DNA from: Nakaseomyces glabratus
Taxonomy: Eukaryota; Ascomycota; Saccharomycetes; Saccharomycetales; Saccharomycetaceae
Assembly: GCF_010111755.1 (NCBI RefSeq)
Contig: NC_088956.1
Location: 806,001-870,000, forward strand
Direction: 5' to 3'
Length of the DNA stretch: 64,000 nt
Numbering within the stretch: the first letter of the stretch is position 1; every line of letters starts with the position of its first letter. Of the stretch, positions 40,089-51,300 are shown piece by piece. Below the pieces are notes generated by a model. That model was given only the letters and a program-made list of their open reading frames with translations. It was not told the DNA's origin and did no database searches. A program made the position numbers and the translations under genes.

Positions 40089-41405
40089 TTACAACAATTG
40101 TCCCTTATGGAATTTGGCACCTGCAAAAATTGTGTTTGAAGCACCCAATTCCTCTTCAATTCTCAAAATTTGGTTCCACTTTGCCAATCTTTCTGATCTA
40201 GCCAGAGAACCAGATTTAATTTGACCAGTTCTCAAACCAACAACAAGATCAGCAATGAAAGTGTCTTCAGTTTCACCAGATCTATGGGAAACCTGGACAC
40301 CCCAGCCGGCACCGTAAGCCAGCTTAGCAGAGTTAATTGATTCTGTCAAAGAACCAATTTGGTTAACCTTCAACAACAAACAGTCAGCAGTCTTCTTGTC
40401 AATGGCAGTTTGGATTCTTTCAGGGTTGGTGACAGTTAAGTCATCAGCGATGATTTGAACACCTGCCTTAGGGAAGAAGTTAGTCCAAGCCTCCCAGTCG
40501 TCTTCAGCAAATGGATCTTCCAAAGACACAATTGGATATTTTTCCAAAATGGTCTTGTAGTAGTCACCGAGTTGAGCACCTGACAACTTGTTCTTAGCAT
40601 CTGGATGTGGGTTCTTAAAGTCCAAGTCATACTTGTCACCTTGGAAAAATTCCGAAGAAGCGGGGTCCATGGCAATCTTCACCTTACCTTCGTGACCAGC
40701 TTCTTTGATAGCGTCGTAGATCAAATCCAAAGCTTCGAATGGAGTAGATAGAGATGGGGCGATACCACCCTCATCACCGACATTGCCAGCAGAAGAGCCG
40801 ATTCTCTTCTTAGCCAAGGCCTTCAACTTGTGGTAGACTTCGGAACCTAGTCTCAAAGCCTCATGGAAGGACTCAGCGCCAACAGGAGCAATTAAAAATT
40901 CTTGCAAAGCCAGGTTACCACCAGCATGGACACCACCGTTCAAGACGTTGAAGAAAGGACAAGGAATGACGTATGGTTCTTTCTTCATGTCCGCCAACTC
41001 AGCGATGTGTTGGTACAGTGGCACCCCTTTGGCAGCGGCACCGGCCCTAGCGACAGCCAAAGAAACACCCAAGATTGCGTTGGCACCCAACTTACTCTTG
41101 TTCTTTGTACCGTCAAGCTTGATCATGAACTCATCGATGGCTTTTTGGTCCTTGACATCCAGCTTGGATTCAATCAGCTTTGGTCCAATGATATCGTTGA
41201 CATTGGAGACAGCCTTGGTGACACCTTTACCTTCCCACTTGGACTTGTCACCGTCACGAAGCTCGAGGGCTTCATGAGAACCCGTTGAGGCACCGGATGG
41301 GACAATAGCCCTGAACATACCGTCCTTGGTGTAGACCTCTACTTCAACTGTAGGGTTACCTCTGGAGTCATAGACTGTTCTGGCGTGGACTTTAGTGACT
41401 GACAT
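40089..41405 (-). CDS. ENO1: Enolase
   Basis: The 438-residue glycolytic enzyme interconverts 2-phosphoglycerate and phosphoenolpyruvate in the cytosol as a Mg-dependent dimer. The N-terminal loop [14 protein letters not shown] and the SGASTG(S)HEALELRD loop are intact. The C-terminal barrel shows the metal-ligand blocks [24 protein letters not shown] and [11 protein letters not shown], and the enolase signature [14 protein letters not shown] with the catalytic lysine. The block [14 protein letters not shown] is also complete. Length is one more than S. cerevisiae Eno1 (437). Codon choice is extremely biased, as in PFK1, pointing to very high expression. It is placed between COQ6 and GCN5 and points away from GCN5; in S. 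cerevisiae the corresponding gene is on the opposite strand relative to GCN5. A TATATAAAG box lies about 170 bp upstream. Confidence 0.98.
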   Translation of the reverse strand: MSVTKVHARTVYDSRGNPTVEVEVYTKDGMFRAIVPSGASTGSHEALELRDGDKSKWEGKGVTKAVSNVNDIIGPKLIESKLDVKDQKAIDEFMIKLDGTKNKSKLGANAILGVSLAVARAGAAAKGVPLYQHIAELADMKKEPYVIPCPFFNVLNGGVHAGGNLALQEFLIAPVGAESFHEALRLGSEVYHKLKALAKKRIGSSAGNVGDEGGIAPSLSTPFEALDLIYDAIKEAGHEGKVKIAMDPASSEFFQGDKYDLDFKNPHPDAKNKLSGAQLGDYYKTILEKYPIVSLEDPFAEDDWEAWTNFFPKAGVQIIADDLTVTNPERIQTAIDKKTADCLLLKVNQIGSLTESINSAKLAYGAGWGVQVSHRSGETEDTFIADLVVGLRTGQIKSGSLARSERLAKWNQILRIEEELGASNTIFAGAKFHKGQLL

Positions 41406-41574
41406 TTCTTAGTAGTATTCTTTTTTTGTTTGATCTAATATTTGTAAATTTCAATCGAGTATTTCTAACACAACTGATATATTATATATAATTCCAAAAT
41501 TAGAATTAGTGGTTGATTTCTTGTAGCATAAAAAGAGGGATTACTCATGCTACTTTGACAAGAAAGTAAAGGCC

Positions 41575-41583
41575 CTTTATATA
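41575..41583 (-). promoter_or_regulatory. TATA box of ENO1
   Basis: TATATAAAG on the minus strand, 170 bp upstream of the ENO1 ATG, is a strong canonical TATA element fitting a highly expressed glycolytic gene. Confidence 0.7.
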
Positions 41584-42585
41584 CCTTTTTCCAATACGTG
41601 GTTTTTGGATAGGGATAACCATTGAGAAGTTGCCTTGTATTACATATCTAATTATAAAATTTGCGGTATTTTCATTATCACAGTAATCATAACCTATAAT
41701 TGGACTCTGACTACAATGGTTGAAAACATCACAGGGGTGGGTCAGGCAACATGCAACCCATTTAAAAAACGGTTATCTCAGGAACCTGTTGAATAAAAGA
41801 CAAAGCTGCAATACAATCGTTAACCTCCCACTGTGCAAACGGATATTATACATTGGTTTTCATGAATAAATGAGGTACTAATCGAATCAATATTCCCTGT
41901 TATCTTCAAAAATGTGTCTAAAAGAAAGTCCAATTACGTATTTTCTTGCATAATTTCATACAAACGAAAAATTAAGGGAACAGGGTTTACGTATGTTTCT
42001 GTGTGTGAGTGTGGGGGTGAGGGTTAGAAGGTATTGCAGTAAGAGAATGTCTAGTTTAGGGGACCTAAGAAGACGGTGCGATAAGCAGTTGTGGATAACG
42101 AGCTTCCCATAAATTGATAGCTAGCTATGTAATTCAGTTCCTGCAGTCATATCGCATCAAGTTCATAGGGTGCATATTATATTGCTCAATATCAATTTAG
42201 TGGAATCCCAAACACCCGAACAACACTAACGTGTGATACTGTTATACCTTTGGGCTTCCCATGATTTCGAAACGCATTAGTGGTGGTGAGTGGTGGTCCA
42301 TGCGGCACAAAGGAAACACTTATTTGCTACTTCTTCTTAAGACAAGTAACACACAAGTAATGATAGAGGATTGCGATGTGAGTGAAGTACTCAAGTTGCA
42401 ATCTTTTATTACCCTTATAGCTCCATATGGCCCCCCCACAGACCCACAGAGAGAAAGATGAAAATTGCGAAATCCGAGTAATATCTCAATATACGTACTT
42501 GATCACATTTATAAAAGTCGTAAGTTATTATAACATATTACACGTAACATCATATGACTTGAACCGTAATCCATTACACAATGTT

Positions 42586-42593
42586 TTACCCGG
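42586..42593 (+). promoter_or_regulatory. Reb1-type site in the ENO1-GCN5 intergenic region
   Basis: TTACCCGG, an exact Reb1 consensus, about 340 bp upstream of the GCN5 ATG. It may insulate GCN5 from the strong ENO1 promoter. Confidence 0.55.
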
Positions 42594-42904
42594 CCTCCTC
42601 CTCTTTGTTCACCAATTTTGCGAGTTTTCTTTGGCGGAGAGTCGGCTTCTCTCGGCAGTTTTCGAGTTTCGCATCTTTGGGGCTATTGAGTGTTATAGAA
42701 GGGCAGTGCCAAGGCGGTTCGTTCGATCTTGGGCGTCTATTTTTTATTAATTTTCTGTTGTGGAAATGGGCGGTTAAAAAGCGTTTACACATTTCAGCTT
42801 TTGATTAGCACTGCAGCAAGTGTGTCATTAATTCATAGAGGCTTGTCGAGGCGAACAGTTTGAGTTGCAAGCACAAAAAAAAAATAAATACTGGGTTTAA
42901 CTAG

Positions 42905-44575
<1,671 letters not shown>

Positions 44576-44779
44576 ATTCAATAGTACTATTCTTCTGAGT
44601 TTGTAACAATATTTAGAGGATTATCCTTAATGAAATATATGAAATTATTATTATCCTCTCATTTTCAAAAATGCAAAATTTCTATCATTAAGTATGTAGA
44701 AACACGGTAAATAGACACATAATATATATACAAAACAAAACCAGTTGGTATAAGAATCTTATCACAAAATTTTTATTAG

Positions 44780-45904
44780 TTACATGAAAAGTCTCTTAGT
44801 TAATTCATAACTAGAAATCATGATTGCACAACTAGGAGCAATCTTTGCAACTCTGGGAGCTAGTCCGGTATACAATGCCCCAATTCCTTCGGTTTTACGA
44901 ATATAGTTTAGGAATCCAAACATTGTGTTTGATGATCCGTACTTCAAATTCGAATTCGCTAATTTCTTATCCGTCACAAGACTAATTTGTTGCCGTGTTT
45001 TACCCACATCAAAAGGATGTGTACATATAGCTGCGAGAGAGCCACTAATAAAACCACCAAGGAAGCTATTAGTAAAATGGAACCAATTTGAACTGTTTTT
45101 ATCAAATGTTGATGGAGACAAATAGGCTACTTTCGTTTTGTAGAATTCATAAGAAGCCCAGTAAATAGCACTGAATGGCACATCTCTCCATAAGGTAATC
45201 TCTAGACCCTTAAACATAGTTTGTGCTACACCACGCATGGCAATCTCACTTTTAATCTCGTTGAACAAATCCCTGTACATTATTACTGAACCATTTTTCA
45301 TCGAAGAGCTAGGGATGCTTTGAAGTTTCGTCTTAATAAGTTCTAATGGAGCTACCGAAGTGGCGGCAAGAGTTCTGGCAAAAGCTCCGCAAATTAATGG
45401 ATTGATAGTCGGATACAAGCCATTCAATGGAGATCTATCTCTTACATACTCATAACCAGTAAAGTATACCACATTTGCGGGAATTGCCATAAGTAAAGTA
45501 ATTGATATACCTCTCCACAATGTAGTTACACCTTCAAATTTTGCTATTTTCTCAAAAGCCTCTAAAGTCCCATTAAACTTCTGGTTTCTGCAGTTCAAAT
45601 TTTGAAAACATGTACTCTCCCAGAATATCTTAGGTACAGTGTCAATTCTATTAACCACTTTAGACTGTCGTAGCTGCTCCAGAGTGTTCCTTCGTACACC
45701 TCCTTCACTAATTCTCTTTCTGACTTTGCTATCATCGAGCTCCGAAATATCAGCACACCCGCAATCCGCTAACATCTGCTGCTGCTGAAGCCGTATACGT
45801 ACCACATCCATCGGCGTTAGTATCACAGATGTCAACAGTGAGCCCACAGTAGCACTCATCATCCGTTCCTGGATGGTCAGAGTCGCTGGAGGTCTGTCTG
45901 TCAT
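44780..45904 (-). CDS. MTM1: Mitochondrial carrier Mtm1
   Basis: The 374-residue inner-membrane protein belongs to the SLC25 mitochondrial carrier family. Three repeats are visible, each with a Px(D/E)xx(K/R) signature: LTPMDVVRIRLQQQ, VAPLELIKTKLQ and THPFDVGKTRQQ. Each is followed by a second helix with a carrier motif such as TTLWRGI, TMFKGLE and ALYTGLA. A loop insertion of about 60 residues (about 45-105), Arg- and Asn-rich, lies between helices 1 and 2, as in S. cerevisiae Mtm1 (366). Mtm1 is required for activation of mitochondrial superoxide dismutase Sod2 and affects mitochondrial iron; pyridoxal phosphate has been proposed as substrate. Its neighbours GCN5 (convergent) and RAD2 (tandem) are consistent with YGR257C-YGR258C. 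TATATAG about 160 bp upstream may be its TATA box. Confidence 0.95.
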   Translation of the reverse strand: MTDRPPATLTIQERMMSATVGSLLTSVILTPMDVVRIRLQQQQMLADCGCADISELDDSKVRKRISEGGVRRNTLEQLRQSKVVNRIDTVPKIFWESTCFQNLNCRNQKFNGTLEAFEKIAKFEGVTTLWRGISITLLMAIPANVVYFTGYEYVRDRSPLNGLYPTINPLICGAFARTLAATSVAPLELIKTKLQSIPSSSMKNGSVIMYRDLFNEIKSEIAMRGVAQTMFKGLEITLWRDVPFSAIYWASYEFYKTKVAYLSPSTFDKNSSNWFHFTNSFLGGFISGSLAAICTHPFDVGKTRQQISLVTDKKLANSNLKYGSSNTMFGFLNYIRKTEGIGALYTGLAPRVAKIAPSCAIMISSYELTKRLFM

Positions 45905-46500
45905 CAGTAAGTTTCAATATAACTTATATGTTCAAACCAGGTAACCAGGAGACGGTATTCTTCAATCTGAATCAACGCTATCTGTATATTAGAAGCTACC
46001 AAAAGAGAAAAGTGTTTCCGTAAAATAACTTAGCTCCGTCCGTTATTGATCTACCCAATACTCTCTATATAAGAGGCAAAAAGGAGGTTCACTTGACTAG
46101 AAAAACTGACACCCAAAGAGTATCAATCGCAATACCACTTTGACAGTTATATCCACATTAGTATCCTCCTACAAATGTCCGTCTATTATACTTGCTCGAT
46201 GAGTCTAATTATTTTGACAAAATGATCAATAATGCTCACACCTCATCGCTATTACGTGAATTGTAATAACTGATAAAACCTAGAAAATCTGGGGGTACTG
46301 AGACTTCCAGAACTTCTTAGTAATCGGCCTTTGGCCATCGATGAGAAGTGACAGCAACATGCAGAGGTGCTTTCTGGTAATGCACCCCGGCCATCACCGT
46401 CCCTGTTAGTATGGACGACATCAACTATCATGTGATGATGGCTGCACACAAAGTAATATGATATTATGTTTTAACTTTATATATATCGTATCTGACCTAC
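45905..46500. other. MTM1 promoter and RAD2 3' flank
   Basis: A 596-bp region with a TATATA element near 46064, and a PAC core CTCATCGC at 46242-46249 that is unexpected for a carrier gene. No gene is supported. Confidence 0.55.
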
Positions 46501-49479
46501 TTATTTCAGCCTCCTTTGCTTTAGCTTTCCCGTCGCTGTGGTGATTCTCTTACCGAGGTTGAGTTTCTTGTGATCGAGGTACTCTCTAGGGAAGAAATCG
46601 GTTAGCGTGGATTGCTTAGGTGCTTTCTTTCTCGCATTAATATCACGGATCAACGGTATTAACACTTCATCCGATTTCTCCTGGGGCCAGCCCAGGTAGC
46701 TATATAAAAATTGTCTTAGCATGTCTAAGTCTGGGTTTGCCCACGTAAAAGGAGTCTTATCATGGTCTACTTCGGGGTTCAAGTATGAGTCAGCCACAAA
46801 GACACTTGGAAAGTCATCATCAAGGATAATATCGTTCTTCACAAGCTTCTTTCTCAAATCCCTTCTAAATTTATCCTCACCTTCTTGCTTCTTTTTGTCA
46901 AATTGCCCCTCGTTGTACCATCTCTTAAAATTTTTGAGATCACCAAACTCCGCCAATATCTCCATACTAGATACTGGCCCCATGCCCTTTATACCAGTGG
47001 TGTAATCACTGCCCAGCAATTGAGCCAGCTCAATCATTGTTTCACGGGTCAGTCCTAATCCTTGATATATATCTTCAGAATCATAATACTCAACATAGTT
47101 CTTCTCTTGAAACATATTCTTATAAACTTTTTTACCACCAAATAGAAACACATCACTATCATCGGTAATGATACCATCCACTAGTTTCAAGTTTACTAGT
47201 TCTGCACATTGTGCTTCCGCTTCCATAGGTGCAGTTATATAAGGTATCCCAAACCTTGCAAGAAGCTCCTGGACATCTTTAATCATATCCATCGTAACTT
47301 CGTCAGCATCCCTCTTGTCCTTCACCTGTTGAGCGTATATCTCATCCTCAATGAAGGCATTCTGGGATACATCCTTATTATTTAAAGCGGTGACCCGAAA
47401 TTCTCTGAAGTCTTCCTCTTCTCTTCTCAAATTTTCGGCTAGCTCCTCTTCTTCCTCTTCAGAGAAATTATAATCAAAGACTTCAGGTTTTCTCACTTGC
47501 TCATCGTCATAATCTTCTTCATCAGAGCTGCTTTTTTGAGCAGTTTCGGCCTTCTGTGATGGAGTTTTAAAAGACTGAAAGGCGCCAACTTCAACGACAT
47601 CGTTAGGAGCTCTAGTACTGCTCAGTTCATTAATTGCATCTGTAGCTGCCAATCCAGATAAGAGTTGATATTCTTCTTTTCTTGGAGACTTGCTTATCTC
47701 ATCTGCATTAGGCTTTAAGTCAATATCATTAACAAATTGATTCGCAGTATAGGGGTTTGACTTTTCAATAAAACTGTCATTAGTAAACCAAGAAGGAATC
47801 TCAGGTACCTCTCGATCTCTCTTTTCTCCCTCTTCTGCTGGCAAAACCTTTTGAACGCCATCAATATCATCTATCACCGGCTTTTCGACATTTGGACCAA
47901 ATAACAGAGACCCTCCTCCATCTAAGGTAGGTATTTTATTTACAATGAATCGAAGATTCTGTTCAGATTCAGTTAATACCGGCTGGTTTGTACGATCACC
48001 CCTAATTATGGGTTGTTCGTTGACTTTATAGTTGTTGTCAACTCTCATTATACTTTCATTCGTAGCAGAATCATTAAGCTGTTCTTTTAAGTTGCGTTTC
48101 TTTTTGAAATTTTCCATTAATTCTATTTCTTTCATCTGCTGCTCATACTCACCTTCGGAATCATCAGTTGAAAGTACTTCAGCAACATTCTCATTTTGAA
48201 GATCTGGAGTTGTATCTTCCTCTATATGAATCGGTTTCATTATCTGTTCTTGGGCTTTCCTTTTTCTGGGAGAAATATCAGATGGTCGGGTATCTAAGAA
48301 GGACTGCACTGCAGCCCTTTTTATTTCGGAACCTGCCCCTGTAGTTAGTTTCCGTGCAGCTTTTAATGAGTAGTCTTCTACCTTCCTTTGGGGAGCTGGT
48401 TTTAAATCAACGTCTTCCCAATCAAATTCTTCTTCGCCATCCTCATCTTCTGCACCAAAAGAGGAGCCCAAGTTATTACCCATATCCTTTTCCATTTTTA
48501 TGGCAACAGAATGTTCTGGATCATCTAAAAGAATTGCTTTATTAGCTTCCGAGCCATCGACATCGCCAAAACCTAAGGACCAGCCATTTTCGGTCTTAAC
48601 TAATTTATATTCCTTGTCCTTTGTGCTTGATAGTCTGCTACCACCATTGCTGTCTTCATCCTCTAACTTTGACGCACCTCCATCATTCATTCCAGTTACA
48701 TTTATCAACTTCTGTGTGAAAAAGTTTCTTCTCTTAAGCATATCTATTTGGAATTTTGAGAAATCCATGCTATTTGGAAATATATTTTCTAATTGTTCTT
48801 TGGAATATCCCATTCTTAATCTAGATCTTAATCTTAAAGTAGATAATATCATAAACTGTGTTGTTTTCGGCAGTTCTTCAAACTCTTTTGAGGCAGGATT
48901 AATCGAATCGAGGTCAATATCATCAATAACATCTGTATCTATCGAATTTATCAATTTTTCAAAATCATCCGCAGCATTAACCCTTTCATCAGATCTACTA
49001 TATCGAAAACCAGGGATATCCGGTAAATCCCATTCATCGAAAGGTGTGAATACTTTAGAGGTATTGCCATTAGCCGTGCCATTAGAGGCATTACTTTGCA
49101 ATTGTTCATTTGCGGCACCATTATCTTTCAACGTCTGTAACTGTTTAGCTAAAATTTTCTTGGCAGTATTCGTTGCATTGTCACGCTTGCCTTCTCTCCT
49201 TTCTTTTCTCTTTTGAATTGTCTTCCTTTTCAATACTGGTACTCCACCATCAAATACAAAAACAGGTTTAATACCAAAATAAAGCAGTTTACAAACACGC
49301 CTAAAAAAACCTGTAATATGTGCTGATTTGATTGCATTACCTTCTTTATCTCTAACAGCTTTTAGAAACTGATATATCCAAATAGAGGCATCAACAGCCA
49401 TCCTCCTATCATGGAGAGATTCCAAACGGACTGGCTTCGCTGTCGGGCCAACTATATCCCAAAACGAATGAACACCCAT
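46501..49479 (-). CDS. RAD2: Nucleotide-excision repair endonuclease Rad2 (XPG)
   Basis: The 992-residue structure-specific nuclease cuts on the 3' side of DNA lesions in nucleotide-excision repair and works with TFIIH. The XPG-N domain (residues 1 to about 95) has active-site Asp30 in MAVDASIW and Asp77 in FVFDGG. A spacer of about 650 residues is acidic and divergent, as in all XPG proteins. The XPG-I domain at about 740-810 has PMEAEAQCAEL and IITDDSDVFLFGG, providing the remaining metal-binding acids, followed by a helix-hairpin-helix at LLGSDYTTGIKGMGPVSSMEIL. The C-terminus has a PCNA-interacting motif, QSTLTDFF at about residue 955, and a basic tail. Length is near S. cerevisiae Rad2 (1031). 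Position next to MTM1 equals YGR258C. An exact PAC box lies 103-112 bp upstream. Confidence 0.97.
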   Translation of the reverse strand: MGVHSFWDIVGPTAKPVRLESLHDRRMAVDASIWIYQFLKAVRDKEGNAIKSAHITGFFRRVCKLLYFGIKPVFVFDGGVPVLKRKTIQKRKERREGKRDNATNTAKKILAKQLQTLKDNGAANEQLQSNASNGTANGNTSKVFTPFDEWDLPDIPGFRYSRSDERVNAADDFEKLINSIDTDVIDDIDLDSINPASKEFEELPKTTQFMILSTLRLRSRLRMGYSKEQLENIFPNSMDFSKFQIDMLKRRNFFTQKLINVTGMNDGGASKLEDEDSNGGSRLSSTKDKEYKLVKTENGWSLGFGDVDGSEANKAILLDDPEHSVAIKMEKDMGNNLGSSFGAEDEDGEEEFDWEDVDLKPAPQRKVEDYSLKAARKLTTGAGSEIKRAAVQSFLDTRPSDISPRKRKAQEQIMKPIHIEEDTTPDLQNENVAEVLSTDDSEGEYEQQMKEIELMENFKKKRNLKEQLNDSATNESIMRVDNNYKVNEQPIIRGDRTNQPVLTESEQNLRFIVNKIPTLDGGGSLLFGPNVEKPVIDDIDGVQKVLPAEEGEKRDREVPEIPSWFTNDSFIEKSNPYTANQFVNDIDLKPNADEISKSPRKEEYQLLSGLAATDAINELSSTRAPNDVVEVGAFQSFKTPSQKAETAQKSSSDEEDYDDEQVRKPEVFDYNFSEEEEEELAENLRREEEDFREFRVTALNNKDVSQNAFIEDEIYAQQVKDKRDADEVTMDMIKDVQELLARFGIPYITAPMEAEAQCAELVNLKLVDGIITDDSDVFLFGGKKVYKNMFQEKNYVEYYDSEDIYQGLGLTRETMIELAQLLGSDYTTGIKGMGPVSSMEILAEFGDLKNFKRWYNEGQFDKKKQEGEDKFRRDLRKKLVKNDIILDDDFPSVFVADSYLNPEVDHDKTPFTWANPDLDMLRQFLYSYLGWPQEKSDEVLIPLIRDINARKKAPKQSTLTDFFPREYLDHKKLNLGKRITTATGKLKQRRLK

Positions 49480-49581
49480 AGTAAACCATTCGATTTTAAG
49501 GATGCAATTTTATTTTTGATATATTGTAGTAATTTGTAATCGATATTATATCTAAAGAACATAAGCTTTATGAATAAATTG

Positions 49582-49591
49582 GCGATGAGCT
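49582..49591 (+). promoter_or_regulatory. Exact PAC box between RAD2 and tRNA-Val
   Basis: GCGATGAGCT, identical to the core of the two SDA1 PAC boxes. It lies 103 bp upstream of RAD2 and 86 bp from the tRNA gene's 3' end. PAC normally marks ribosome-biogenesis and Pol I/Pol III subunit genes. Confidence 0.5.
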
Positions 49592-49656
49592 GTACAATTT
49601 TAAGGAAACCCAATATCCAAACATGTAACTATAGACGAAATTGTGGTTAAATTCCC

Positions 49657-49663
49657 AAAAAAA
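49657..49663 (-). terminator. Pol III terminator of tRNA-Val
   Basis: A run of seven T on the minus strand, 14 bp downstream of the tRNA 3' end, the standard RNA polymerase III stop. Confidence 0.8.
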
Positions 49664-49676
49664 TAAGAAGTTTGGA

Positions 49677-49749
49677 TGTTCCAACCGAGGTTCGAACTCG
49701 GGACCTTTGCCGTGTGAAGGCAACGTGATAGCCACTACACCATTGGAAC
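49677..49749 (-). tRNA. tV(CAC): tRNA-Val (anticodon CAC)
   Basis: The 73-nt gene folds into a standard cloverleaf with no intron. The acceptor stem pairs GTTCCAA with TTGGAAC, leaving discriminator A. The anticodon stem TTGCC/GGCAA closes the loop TTCACAC, so the anticodon is CAC, reading GUG valine codons. The T-arm CCGAG-TTCGAAC-CTCGG contains the B box GTTCGAACC. The A box is TGGTGTAGTGGC. CCA is not encoded, as usual in eukaryotes. A seven-T terminator follows. Confidence 0.97.
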
Positions 49750-51064
49750 AAGTTAACTCCTTATTATATCGCAAAAAGTTGTCCGGCAATGAGTGTACAA
49801 GTTTTAGAAAATTTTTGGAGAAGAGATGTTTACACAATATAATAATATGCTAAGCTACAAGATAGTACAATAAACAAACACGAACTGCTTGAATTTCATT
49901 TGAAAACACATATGACACATATACAATCAAATTTTTTTACAGTCCGATTAAGCGAATAATAGACAGAGGTTGTAAATAAAGTGAATAATCGCGGTAACTT
50001 TTGAGTCGCTGATTGGTATAATACTAGCAAAACTTCATTCAATTGATTGCTCAGTGAATAATTATAGATATAACACTGTACAAATGGTATCATTTCAAAA
50101 AAAACAAGCATTAAGAAGAGAAATTAAAATAGGAGAAAGGCGCTGAGCGTGAAGTATTTAAGAGTATTTATATTCACTCAGTAAATGCGGTAAGGGATTT
50201 TGCAACAAGCCTCCTAATTTTTTATTCCTCTGAAAATCATATAGTAGCTTGACAGAGACTTGCTCGTTTGGTCATACTTGGTTGTCCCAATGATGTATGA
50301 TAACACATACTTCGAAGGAATCAATTTGGACGTTTTCGCATATTTGTACGTGCCTTTCTGTTGTCTTTATGTATTTTTGATGTTTGACTTGTAGAAGATG
50401 ACTTCGAACGAACATCCAAATTCAGGGACGGACACATCGTCGGGGTGGAAAACAAAAGGCGATCGAGGCGGCAGTCTCAAGAGGTATAGTGATTAGAAGA
50501 CGGAATAAATACTACTACAAAATTTTTACAGGTCATAAATGCTATATCATTCGAAAGAGCTTAAGTTAATGCATATGGAACTACCACTTTTGAAATTTTA
50601 AAAAATTATCCTGAATTTTAAGCAATTTTTTTAGCAAACGTTTAACGTTTTTAATAATGACGACAAAAGGCATATAAAACATCAGGAGTAAGCCCAATAT
50701 TATACAGTTTTCCATAAGAAAATAATTATTCATTACATTAAATACATGTAAGATGCAGTATAAGTGCATTTCAATTGCGTTTTCAATGTCTTTTTCTCTA
50801 TACTTGCTATTGCAACTACATTTTTCCAAACTTATTTTCATTCGAAAAATCTTTTTTTTCCCACACTCTGTCGACAGAAAAGGGTTACGAATGGAAGAAA
50901 AGTTGGGTATCCGAGGAGTAAAGCCATGCCCATTACCATCTCACACTGTTATAGAATAGTTGCAAGTATTTTATAATCACCAAGATTGGTGGTGAATTTT
51001 TTTGAAGTCGACTGGCTTGTAACGTATTTTTATTTCCATTAATTTATTGAATGCTCAACAATTA

Positions 51065-51300
51065 TTACTTCTCCTCTAAATCGAAAACAAGTGTAAATTC
51101 ACCAGCCTTTTAAAACCAAAGTTTTATCAAAGGCTGAGATACTTCGAAAGCGTAGCCACCGGCGCCAGGGAAGAACTTGATTAGTTTAACCTTGCAGAAT
51201 AATTCTGTATCACAATACATCCTAACACCATAACCAGTATCATCCAATTAAAAAAACTGTCTCCAATATCCTATCACTCTAGACCTACTGTTCTTCTTAT
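51065..51300 (-). pseudogene. Possible degraded C-terminal coding relic
   Basis: On the minus strand a single frame reads protein-like sequence interrupted by in-frame stops. A 45-residue stretch (51113-51247) contains LDDTGYGVRMYCDTEL and KFFPGAGGYAFEVSQP. It ends in TAA at 51110-51112 but continues in the same frame with KAGEFTLVFDLEEK to another TAA at 51065-51067. Before it, another stop separates RSRVIGYWRQFF, again in the same frame. The Gly/Pro/Asp/Tyr-rich composition and local GC content stand out from the AT-rich surroundings. I cannot name the parent protein. It may instead be a chance open stretch. Confidence 0.35.

Noticed and set aside
49640..49900. LTR or transposon insertion beside tRNA-Val, as is common in yeasts
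   Set aside because: No TGTTGG...CCAACA-type terminal repeat or target-site duplication was seen near the tRNA.
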